A DNA stretch of 5,496 nucleotides, taken from Treponema sp. GTDB lineage: Bacteria; Spirochaetota; Spirochaetia; Treponematales; Breznakiellaceae. Below the pieces are notes generated by a model, which was not told the origin of the DNA, did not search any database, and was given only the letters and a program-made list of their open reading frames with translations. The position numbers and the translations under genes were made by a program. Position 1 is the first letter of the stretch. The number at the start of each line of letters is the position of its first letter. Of the stretch, positions 1 to 5,490 are shown piece by piece. Location of the stretch: positions 1-5,496 of the forward strand of contig JAITON010000094.1 of the NCBI GenBank assembly GCA_031289935.1, in the 5' to 3' direction.

Positions 1-480
1 ACCGCGTCAGACATTGCGCTGCTGAAAGAATGGGCTGCAATCAACAGCGACGGCAAGAGCGCTAAGGAACCGTACACGGTTCCTTCCGCCACACCGGATA
101 CGAATTACCGATGGGTCGGTCAGAGCATCTGGAGCAACGCCGAAGCCTACTTGAACGACGCTTTCAACGGGGCTTACGGGCAATGTCCAGGCCCAACCGT
201 ATGTCATGGTATCGAAGTCTATCTTGGCAGCACCCTTGATCCCGCCGTTGAGGATTTAATCGGCAGCACCGTTGGTGAAAAGGCGCTCGTGGGCAGCTTC
301 TTCACGAACACGGAAAAATGGAAGGGCAGCGAGAGCGCGGCGTACCCGTATCAGGTGTGCGCTGACTTGTGGAAGCGCGGTTTTATCGCCAGCTTCGACG
401 GCGAGACATGGAGGCTGTCCAGCGGCAAAGAGGGCAAGGTGGTTTATGAAATAACCGCGAAAAAACTGCTCGCGCCTTAA
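1..480 (+). CDS. Hypothetical protein, 3' part only (start lies left of the window)
   Basis: Frame 1 is open from the first base to the TAA at 478-480, giving 159 residues with no stop, so this is the C-terminal part of a longer gene. A TTG at 151 could be read as a start, but the frame continues upstream with ordinary protein-like composition (for example YRWVGQSIWSNAEAYLNDAF), so I treat it as internal. I do not recognise the family. The protein is rich in aromatic residues and has two cysteines spaced CPGPTVC plus a third in YQVCADLWKRGF. It ends in a lysine-rich tail, VVYEITAKKLLAP. There is no membrane segment in the visible part. Base composition is visibly less GC-rich than the ABC genes that follow, which hints at a different history but does not prove transfer. 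It converges on the ABC ATPase gene with 11 bases between the stops. No function is proposed. Confidence 0.75.
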   Translation, partial: TASDIALLKEWAAINSDGKSAKEPYTVPSATPDTNYRWVGQSIWSNAEAYLNDAFNGAYGQCPGPTVCHGIEVYLGSTLDPAVEDLIGSTVGEKALVGSFFTNTEKWKGSESAAYPYQVCADLWKRGFIASFDGETWRLSSGKEGKVVYEITAKKLLAP

Positions 481-491
481 CTGGTAACAAA

Positions 492-1271
492 TCATGGCTC
501 TCCCCTCAGCGCCCTGATGAGCCGGGCCTCAAGACAGGCCCGTGTTACCGAACCGTAGGCCCGTTCATCCCGGCTCAGGCCCAGGGTCTCGTCAAATAGG
601 ATGTCCCCCGGCACCTTCCCCAGGACAATGACCCGGCGACCAAGGTAGACCGCCTCGCCGGGATCGTGGGTTACGGCCACAAGCAGGGGGGCCGTTCCGT
701 CCTCCCCTGCCCCGCTCCCTTGCAGCAAGGCAAGGCAGAGGTCCATGAGCTCGATTCGCCGGGGAATGTCCAGAGACTGGAAGGGCTCGTCCATCAGGAT
801 AAGGGGCGCAGGACAGGCAAAGGCCCGGGCAATGGCCACCCGCTGCTTCTCCCCGCCGGATAATTCCGCCGGGTAGGCCCCGGCCTTGCCGGCGATGCCC
901 AGGAGCTCTAAGAAGCGCCGGGCCCGGTCCTCCGCCGCCCGTCCCAAGGGCCGCCTCGCGGGCAGAGCCGCGTTCTCCAGGGCCGTGAACCAGGGAAAAA
1001 GCCGGGGCTCCTGAAACACCACCGAGACAGCGGGCAACTCCGCGCTGGCTCTGGGCTTGTTGAGTATCTTGACCGTCCCCGCGTCCGGTTTGAGGAGCCC
1101 GGCGCAGAGTCTAAGGAGGGTCGTCTTGCCACAGCCCGAGGGCCCCAGGATCACTACAGGATTTTCTGCCCCCAGGCTGAGGGAAAAATCCCGAAAGACC
1201 AGGGTCCCGGTATAGCCAAAGGAAAGCTTTTCAATAGAAAGTCCCGGAGGAGCTCCCCTAGGTTCATGCAT
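492..1271 (-). CDS. ABC transporter ATP-binding protein, NitT/TauT (SsuB/TauB-like) class
   Basis: This 259-residue protein is a complete nucleotide-binding subunit that would power import through the permease encoded just upstream. Visible motifs: Walker A GPSGCGKT at 43-50, Q-loop glutamine at 87 in VVFQEPRLFPW, signature LSGGEKQR at 137-144, Walker B LILMDEP at 157-163, D-loop SLD at 166-168 and the switch histidine H202 in VAVTHDPGEA. FQEPRLFPW and MDEPFQSLD are typical of the nitrate/sulfonate/taurine group, and the length is normal. The ATG at 1271 overlaps the permease stop by 8 bases (ATGCATGA), which implies translational coupling. An AAGGGG lies 8 bases before the start. It is the last gene of the minus-strand block. 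Catalytic residues look intact. The ATPase alone does not reveal the substrate. Confidence 0.95.
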   Translation of the reverse strand: MHEPRGAPPGLSIEKLSFGYTGTLVFRDFSLSLGAENPVVILGPSGCGKTTLLRLCAGLLKPDAGTVKILNKPRASAELPAVSVVFQEPRLFPWFTALENAALPARRPLGRAAEDRARRFLELLGIAGKAGAYPAELSGGEKQRVAIARAFACPAPLILMDEPFQSLDIPRRIELMDLCLALLQGSGAGEDGTAPLLVAVTHDPGEAVYLGRRVIVLGKVPGDILFDETLGLSRDERAYGSVTRACLEARLIRALRGEP

Positions 1272-2019
1272 GGAGCCGTCCCCTTCTCCCGATCCGAAGG
1301 ACCAGGCTCAGCAAAAGCTGGCTCAGGGCTGCGGCGATTACCGTAGCGGCGGTCCAGGCGAAGAGCTCCGGGGTCTCTAACTGGGCCTTGGCCCGTTGCA
1401 TCCCCGTGCCTAGGGCGCGGAGGGGCTGGACCAGGACCTCGGCGGCCACAATCACCTTCCAGGCCAGAGAAAGGGAACTCCGCAGGGCGCCCAGGATAAA
1501 GGGGAGAATACCAGGGATGTAGAGCCAGCGCAGGGTGTCGGCCCGGGAGAGGCGGTAGACCTTGCAAAGCTCCCGGAGGTTGCCGTCCACCGCCCGAACC
1601 CCGGCCGTGGTATTGGCGGCCATCACCGGGAAGACCATGAGGAAGGCCGTGAACACCGGGGTCCCTTCGCTGCCAAACCAAAGAAAGATGATGAGGATCA
1701 GCGCCATGACCGGGGTGGCGGAGATAAAGCCCAGGAGGGGCCGCAGGAAGTAATCGGCCCGGCGGTCAAGACCGGCGGCAATCCCCGCCAGCACTCCCAG
1801 GGGGGCCGAGAGGAGAACCCCCAGGCAGACCCGGAGGAAACTCGCCCCTAAGGCCCGGAGAAAGCGTTCCGTAGGAACGATCTCCAGGAAGCGGCGGAAC
1901 ACCGGCAGGGGCCCCGGCAGAATCAGGGGGCTCGCAAAGTACCGGGCGGCCAGTTCCCAGATCAGGAGCAGGAAGAGGGTGCCAAGAACAAACCAGAAGC
2001 GGTCCCGAAGGCCCTTCAT
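1264..2019 (-). CDS. ABC transporter permease, NitT/TauT (SsuC/TauC-like) class
   Basis: An inner-membrane channel subunit of the BPD_transp_1 family, about 250 residues, the usual length for SsuC/TauC/ThiX-like permeases. About six hydrophobic segments are visible. They start near residues 9, 60, 95 and 120, followed by the region around 170-195 and the last one near 222-243. The cytoplasmic coupling loop that docks on the ATPase is ELCKVYRLSRADTLRWLYIP followed by GILP, about residues 150-173. It matches the EAA-loop pattern, although the usual small residue or glycine after VY is arginine. Two starts are adjacent: GTG at 2022 and ATG at 2019. I prefer the ATG because an AGGCGG sequence sits 7 bases before it. 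It follows the binding-protein gene by 54 bases and overlaps the ATPase gene by 8. The substrate is unknown. Confidence 0.93.
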   Translation of the reverse strand: MKGLRDRFWFVLGTLFLLLIWELAARYFASPLILPGPLPVFRRFLEIVPTERFLRALGASFLRVCLGVLLSAPLGVLAGIAAGLDRRADYFLRPLLGFISATPVMALILIIFLWFGSEGTPVFTAFLMVFPVMAANTTAGVRAVDGNLRELCKVYRLSRADTLRWLYIPGILPFILGALRSSLSLAWKVIVAAEVLVQPLRALGTGMQRAKAQLETPELFAWTAATVIAAALSQLLLSLVLRIGRRGRLHA

Positions 2020-2073
2020 CACAGACCCGCCTGGATAGGGACGCTGGAAAACATCGAGCTTTTCAACATCTCC

Positions 2074-3021
2074 CTAGCGGTAATAGAAACGATCCGCCGG
2101 GAGGCTCCCACCGATAGACTGGGGGGCATACTCCAGGAAGGCCCGGAACAAGGATTCCAGGGCGGGCCGAGCTTCGGCCGCCCTGATAAACACGTAATTG
2201 CTCCGGGGAATAGCCGCCGCAGCAACCCTCCCGGCAATACCCAGGTCGTGCTTGTCCACCAGAAGCCCCGCCTCGGCCGGATGGGAACTTACCCACTGAG
2301 TAGAAAGCCTCAGGGCCTCCAGGATGGTTTGTACTACCAGGCGGTTGTTCCGGGCGAATTCCCCGTCCACCACCAGGGCCGTCATAGGGTAATTGGCCTC
2401 CCCGCCGGTCTTAATCCACTCATCCTGGACATCCCCTACCCGCCGCAGATCCGGCCGGCCGGCCTGGGCCTGGGTGGCAAAAGGCTCCGGCAGCAGGGCA
2501 ATGCCTACCCGCCCGGCGATCCGGGACTGGGCGATTTCGGGATAGGCCAGGCTGTAGCTCAGCCGGAGATCCCGGTCCGGGTCCAGACCGTGGGCGAGAA
2601 GTATCCGGCGGAACACATAGTCAGGAGTAGCTCCCTGGCCGGCCACCTCCACAGTCTTGCCCCTCAGGTCTTCAATGCGTTGAACCGAGGGGTCGGCGCT
2701 CAAAAGACTCAGCATGCCCGTACCGATGACTGCGGCAATCTGAATGTCCCTGCCCGACGCGGCAATCTTGGCCGCCACATTGGGGGGCAGAACCCCTACT
2801 TTGGCCTCCCCGGAAATAAGCTTGGCCGCCACCAGGTCTGCCTGGGCCAGGGCTTCCAGCTTCAGGTCAAAACCACGGACCCTGGGGGGGTTCTCGAAGA
2901 GGAGAATCATCCCCACTGCCGAAGGCCCCCGGATACCGTAGATAGTCAGCGGTGTGTTTTGGCCCTGGGCCGGGAGGGCCGCCGCAAAGCTCATCAGGAT
3001 AGGAAGTATGATTGATTTCAT
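2074..3021 (-). CDS. ABC transporter substrate-binding protein, NMT1/SsuA-like
   Basis: This is a 315-residue secreted binding protein that would deliver the ligand to the adjacent permease. Residues 1-20, MKSIILPILMSFAAALPAQG, form a signal peptide. There is no lipobox cysteine, so a soluble periplasmic form is expected. The mature part has the order of this family: IYGIRGPSAVGM at the N-terminus, AKLISGEAKVGVLPPNVAAK (67-86), LRGKTVEVAGQGATPDYVFR (119-138) and a hinge-region motif, GIALLPEPFAT (173-183). Relatives bind sulfonates, taurine, nitrate or thiamine precursors, and nothing here decides between them. The frame extends upstream to ATG 3057 and TTG 3078. I chose 3021 because it gives a standard signal peptide and the bases before it are AT-rich and not codon-like. 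Ribosome-binding signals are weak at every candidate start, so this choice is uncertain. It follows the exonuclease gene by 43 bases. Confidence 0.9.
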   Translation of the reverse strand: MKSIILPILMSFAAALPAQGQNTPLTIYGIRGPSAVGMILLFENPPRVRGFDLKLEALAQADLVAAKLISGEAKVGVLPPNVAAKIAASGRDIQIAAVIGTGMLSLLSADPSVQRIEDLRGKTVEVAGQGATPDYVFRRILLAHGLDPDRDLRLSYSLAYPEIAQSRIAGRVGIALLPEPFATQAQAGRPDLRRVGDVQDEWIKTGGEANYPMTALVVDGEFARNNRLVVQTILEALRLSTQWVSSHPAEAGLLVDKHDLGIAGRVAAAAIPRSNYVFIRAAEARPALESLFRAFLEYAPQSIGGSLPADRFYYR

Positions 3022-3064
3022 AAGCCTAATATAGCGAAAACGGCGCAATTTATCCATGTTCCTG

Positions 3065-4219
3065 TCAGGCTCCGGCAAGCCCGCACTTACGCAGGAGCCG
3101 CTTGCGGCGGCGGCTAAAATCTTCCCGTAATTCCGGGGACAGACCCTCGTCCGCTAGAGCGGCCGCTACCAGCGCAAGAGCAGCGGCAGGGTCCCGGCGG
3201 CGCCATTCCTCGTCGACAGCCAGGGCCCGGGCCGCCCGGTACTGCCCCCGGCGGGCCGCCTCGGCCAGGAGCGCCCGGACGGCAGCTTCCGTGGAATCTT
3301 CCCCGCCATGCCGGAGGGCGCTTCGCCAATGCAGGGCCAAGCTCTCCAGGTCGTAGGGATATAGCTCCAGGGCGGCCAGGGGATCGGCGGCAATCCCGGC
3401 CAGAGCGGCAAAAAGCCGGGCCAGACCGTAAATATCCCGCAGATTGTGATCGCAAATACCCAGGAGCGGCCCGGTTTCATGGTTTTTAAGGAAGGAAAAC
3501 CAGATGTCCGGGGCCTGGGAGCCGGGAATGTCCCCCTCACGGTCCAGGCCCAGAACCCTTTTCTCAATTTCCCCCTGGGAGCATGAGGGCAGGAGCCGTT
3601 TCCAGAGCCGCCGGGCCGGATGGAGCAGATCCGCATGGGCATATTCCGGGGGAGGGAGGCCGTTCAAGAGGCAGCGGGTCCTGAGCATTTGGCTGTCGAA
3701 GGCCTTGCCGTTGTAGCTTACGATGAGGGCGCTCCTCCCCAGAGGGAGGGGGGATTCGATGGAAGCAAGAACCGCGCCGATGAAACCGGGTTCACCGGGG
3801 TAATCCAATAGCAGGTACTGATCCACCTGAAGAAGGGCCCCGCCGGAAACGAAGCGGCCAAAGGCGGCCAGGAAGGCCAGGGTCCCCGCGCCCCCAAGAC
3901 CCGTAGTTTCCAGGTCAAAAAAGAGCAGATTACCGGGGCCGGCCGGACCGGGATAACGGCGGAGATCCGGAACAAGCATGGACAGGGCCGGAGGGAAAGC
4001 CGGAGGCAGAGGCTGGGGAAAATCCAGGAAACGGCTCCGTTGGACGGTCCCTTCGCCAAGAGAGACCCACTCGGGGCCGGGCCCGCCTGACTGCCCGCCG
4101 GATTCGGCCCCCTCAGCAGAGTTATGGGCGGCCGTGGCGGAGTTATAGACAGCTGCGGGTGAGGACTTAGACGACATTTCCCGGATACGCTTGAGCCGGG
4201 CGCCAAGATTCAGGGACAT
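3065..4219 (-). CDS. YprB-type RNase H-like 3'-5' exonuclease domain protein
   Basis: A 384-residue protein whose middle part is a DEDD-family nuclease domain of the YprB/RNase_H_2 kind. Likely metal ligands are D102 and E104 in FFDLETTGLGG, D175 in SYNGKAFDSQ, and H258 and D262 in CDHNLRDIYGL. The stretch HADLLHPARRLWKRLLPSCS and the following EKRVLGLDREGDIPGSQAPD are very characteristic of the family. The order of motifs is complete, so activity is plausible. Residues 19-50 are a Ser/Ala/Gly-rich low-complexity linker. The region after about 285 is helical, rich in Ala, Leu and Arg, and may be a TPR-like repeat. ATG 4219 is preferred over an upstream TTG at 4264 because it begins with MSLNLGARLKRIRE, a helix typical of these proteins. 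GGAAG lies very close before it. The substrate and cellular role of this family are poorly defined. Confidence 0.92.
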   Translation of the reverse strand: MSLNLGARLKRIREMSSKSSPAAVYNSATAAHNSAEGAESGGQSGGPGPEWVSLGEGTVQRSRFLDFPQPLPPAFPPALSMLVPDLRRYPGPAGPGNLLFFDLETTGLGGAGTLAFLAAFGRFVSGGALLQVDQYLLLDYPGEPGFIGAVLASIESPLPLGRSALIVSYNGKAFDSQMLRTRCLLNGLPPPEYAHADLLHPARRLWKRLLPSCSQGEIEKRVLGLDREGDIPGSQAPDIWFSFLKNHETGPLLGICDHNLRDIYGLARLFAALAGIAADPLAALELYPYDLESLALHWRSALRHGGEDSTEAAVRALLAEAARRGQYRAARALAVDEEWRRRDPAAALALVAAALADEGLSPELREDFSRRRKRLLRKCGLAGA

Positions 4220-4574
4220 GCTTCCGTTATACCAAAAAAAACGCCCGGCGGACAGGGGAAGCAAGTTCTCTCATCTCCCCACTCCCCGGCCAAGCTAGAT
4301 GCCGCCGCCCGTAACGCTCCAGGTAACGGTCTGGGCGGGGCTGTTGGTCCCCGTTACCGTAGCGATGAATTGCTGGGTATCGCCCCTTATCACCGTGGCC
4401 GTGGAGGGGCTCACCGTTACGCCCGTAACCGCCCCCTGGCCGGCATTTCCTGAGCCTGTTATGATAACGACCGTCTCGTGGTACTTGCCGGGGTCAAAGC
4501 GGGATGTCGCCCGTACCTTGAGGCTATCGGCAGTCTCCTCCGGGCCTACGATGAGGAGGCCGCTCGCGGTAATC

Positions 4575-4606
4575 AACCAACCCCGCCGCAAGCAGCGGGT
4601 ATGGTT
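4575..4606. repeat. Imperfect hairpin, first module of the insertion
   Basis: AACCA (4575-4579) pairs with TGGTT (4602-4606). Inside it, ACCC plus GC (4580-4586, one C bulged) pairs with GCGGGT (4595-4600). The loop is about CGCAAGCA. The GC-rich core CCCCGCCGCAAGCAGCGGG resembles palindromes that I recall as dispersed repeats in various bacterial genomes. That resemblance is from memory and was not checked. Confidence 0.65.
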
Positions 4607-4629
4607 GTTCTCGTAAGGCATTTGACTCA

Positions 4630-4667
4630 GGGTACATACCTTTAGTTCCGCCCCAAGGGGCGTACCC
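4630..4667. repeat. Nested inverted repeats, second module of the insertion
   Basis: CGCCCC (4649-4654), AA and GGGGCG (4657-4662) form a perfect 6-base inverted repeat. An outer pair GGGTAC (4630-4635) and GTACCC (4662-4667) encloses it and shares base 4662, so only one arrangement can form fully at a time. No run of T follows on either side, so it is not an intrinsic terminator. Confidence 0.65.
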
Positions 4668-4919
4668 TTCGCAACGAATCAGCGTCAACGTGGGGCTTCT
4701 AGCGCCCTCCAGGGACCAGAAAACGTCCGTGTCGGCGTCATGATCCACCAGGACCGTGGCGGTAAATTGCCGGCTGCCTCCCCGGGCCACCTCCACCGCG
4801 TTCGGGTGCAGTTCAACGGAGATCACCCGGGCCTCAACGCAGCTCCAAAGACCCGCCGTCGTACCCAGAACCAGCGCCGCCAGGGCGGCAAACCATACCA
4901 CGCTCTTTTTCATACCCAA

Positions 4920-4925
4920 CTCCTT
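4920..4925 (-). promoter_or_regulatory. Ribosome binding site AAGGAG of the Ig-like lipoprotein gene
   Basis: On the minus strand AAGGAG is followed by TTGGGT and then the ATG at 4913. This is a near-perfect Shine-Dalgarno at 6-base spacing. It fixes the start at MKKSVVW rather than at the in-frame GTG at 4955. It also shows that the gene was once normally translated. Confidence 0.8.
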
Positions 4926-4955
4926 CTGCTTATCGCTCTCTACGCCCTCTACCAC

Positions 4956-5060
4956 GCGGAGCCTCTCCGCCTTACTACCCGGAGCCTCTCCACACTACTG
5001 TGGGGAACTTCTCCCCTCCCGGTGGGGAGCCTCTCCCCTCCCGGTGGGGAGCCTCTCCCC
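4956..5060. repeat. Chain of five 15-base hairpins at 22-23-base intervals
   Basis: Five units of one design start at 4956, 4979, 5002, 5024 and 5046. The core is GGAG-CCT-CTCC. The first is GCGGAG-CCT-CTCCGC; the fourth and fifth are GGGGAG-CCT-CTCCCC, perfect 6-base stems. The third reads GGGGAACTTCTCCCC. The second keeps only the 4-base core stem. The fifth extends to a 9-base stem with GGT (5043-5045) and ACC (5061-5063). The last three units belong to a near-exact 22-base tandem repeat from 5002, with spacer TCCCGGT. The chain fills most of the non-coding gap between the small family protein and the lipoprotein gene. No T-run follows any stem on either strand, so these are not ordinary terminators. 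Confidence 0.85.
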
Positions 5061-5077
5061 ACCATGCCTCGCGGAAC

Positions 5078-5479
5078 TTACGCGATCACCCCGCGCTGTA
5101 TCGCGCTCCAGGGGCCCTGGCCCGACGCCGGGTCTTCCCCTTTGTCTGCCGTGTTGTCCTGGGGATGGATCCCCAGAAACAGCCGCTCCGCGTCCGTCAT
5201 TTGGGTGTTGTAACGGATGGACGAATTGGCGAAAACCCGCATGGCCTCCTCGATCACTTCCTTTTTCTCGTCCTTGTCGAGCCGGTTTTCTGGCATTGGG
5301 CTGATATGGTACTCGATGCGGGCGCTCAAAAAGTCCCCTATTTTGAGCGCTACCAGAGCACATTCGCTTGTATCCCAACCGAAAGCCTTTTGCTTGGCCG
5401 TAGAGTTGAGCCAAGCGTCCCAGCGCGCCAGCAGGGAGACTAAATCCTGTTCTTTACGGGGCAGCCACTCATTACTCAT
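5078..5479 (-). CDS. Small treponemal family protein, apparently lacking its middle part
   Basis: The protein has 133 residues and starts MSNEWLPRKEQDLVSLLARW. From memory this opening, with AFGWD (32-36), the charged helix around 66-82 and SIRYNTQMTDAERLFLGIHP (87-106), belongs to a hypothetical family common in termite-gut treponemes and of unknown function. Members as I recall them are roughly 200 residues or more, with a further domain after the GI-P-D motif and a tail like GPWSEIQ. Here the text goes from HPQDNT through a short acidic stretch straight to GPWSAIQRGVIA and a stop, which suggests an internal in-frame deletion. The first of two adjacent ATGs (5482) is only 2 bases from AAGGAG. 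The second, at 5479, has 5-base spacing and is preferred. The N-terminal part looks all-helical, with no signal peptide, so it is probably cytoplasmic. Its stop codon lies inside a palindrome that continues the hairpin chain downstream. Confidence 0.8.
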   Translation of the reverse strand: MSNEWLPRKEQDLVSLLARWDAWLNSTAKQKAFGWDTSECALVALKIGDFLSARIEYHISPMPENRLDKDEKKEVIEEAMRVFANSSIRYNTQMTDAERLFLGIHPQDNTADKGEDPASGQGPWSAIQRGVIA

Positions 5480-5484
5480 CATAA

Positions 5485-5490
5485 CTCCTT
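5485..5490 (-). promoter_or_regulatory. Ribosome binding site AAGGAG of the small family protein
   Basis: AAGGAG on the minus strand is followed by TTATG and then the ATG at 5479. The spacing favours the second of the two adjacent ATG codons. The promoter must lie beyond the right edge of the window. Confidence 0.8.

Larger units (their letters stand above)
4571..4681. mobile_element. 101-bp non-autonomous palindromic insertion with 5-bp AATCA target duplication
   Basis: Exact copies of AATCA lie at 4571-4575 and 4677-4681. Between them are 101 bases that code for nothing recognisable and break the Ig-like lipoprotein gene. Taking out one AATCA plus the 101 bases restores the frame and rejoins the Big_2 motif (TLTLI to TASGLL). 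The insert holds two separate palindromic modules, one near each end, and no transposase. Its ends, ACCAACCCCGCC and CCCTTCGCAACG, are not inverted repeats of each other. It therefore looks more like a REP/BIME-type or palindromic mini-element than a classical MITE with terminal inverted repeats. It would need a transposase supplied elsewhere. Its copy number in the genome is unknown from this window. Confidence 0.75.
4295..4913 (-). pseudogene. Disrupted lipoprotein with bacterial Ig-like (Big_2) domains
   Basis: The ATG at 4913 has an ideal ribosome site, AAGGAG, 6 bases before it. The protein starts with MKKSVVWFAALAALVLGTTA and a lipobox-like LWSC (C25), so a lipid-anchored surface or periplasmic protein is expected. 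Residues 30-70 begin a Big_2 domain (ISVELHPNAVEVARGGSRQF, then VFWSLEGA). After SPTLTLI the frame runs into foreign sequence and stops at 4524-4526. The rest of the domain (TASGLLIVGPEETADSLKVR) resumes one frame over from 4570. Removing 106 bases (4571-4676) restores a single 170-codon frame. A second Big_2 domain then starts (VTGVTVSPSTATVIRGDTQQ) but ends halfway at WSVTGGGI followed by TAG, so the gene also seems to be truncated at its 3' end. Such domains usually serve adhesion or surface display. Here the gene is probably inactive, or yields only the short first part. Confidence 0.85.

Noticed and set aside
478..495. Bidirectional terminator between the convergent genes
   Set aside because: Only 11 bases separate the stops, and no inverted repeat with a T-run is visible there or in the adjoining coding ends.
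2248..3015. Long open frame of 255 codons on the plus strand opposite the binding-protein gene
   Set aside because: The minus-strand frame has a clear family match and a signal peptide. The plus frame is the antisense shadow of GC-rich codons and has no recognisable domain.
3021..3056. Promoter-like TGGATA and TATATT with 17-base spacing just before the ATG at 3021 on the minus strand
   Set aside because: The -35 matches only 4 of 6 bases, and the predicted start would fall on the ATG itself, which requires a leaderless message. An AT-rich gap could give this by chance.
4226..4250. Terminator or -10 box before the exonuclease start (CGCCGGGCG followed by eight T and TATAAC on the minus strand)
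   Set aside because: The dyad gives a stem of only 3 bases with a workable loop, too weak for a terminator. No suitable -35 lies at 16-18 bases from TATAAC.
4524..4700. Programmed ribosomal frameshift joining the two lipoprotein reading frames
   Set aside because: There is no slippery heptamer. The frame break is fully explained by a 106-base insertion with a direct repeat, and removing it restores the domain without any shift.
4956..5060. CRISPR array
   Set aside because: The spacers are only 7-8 bases and are nearly identical in the last units. The period is 22-23 bases, far below repeat-spacer lengths in CRISPR, and no cas gene is present.
4740..5443. Plus-strand open frames of 147-182 codons across the hairpin chain
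   Set aside because: Their products are low-complexity, rich in Pro, Ser and Arg, and run through the tandem repeat and antisense to two genes with good ribosome sites. No support for coding.
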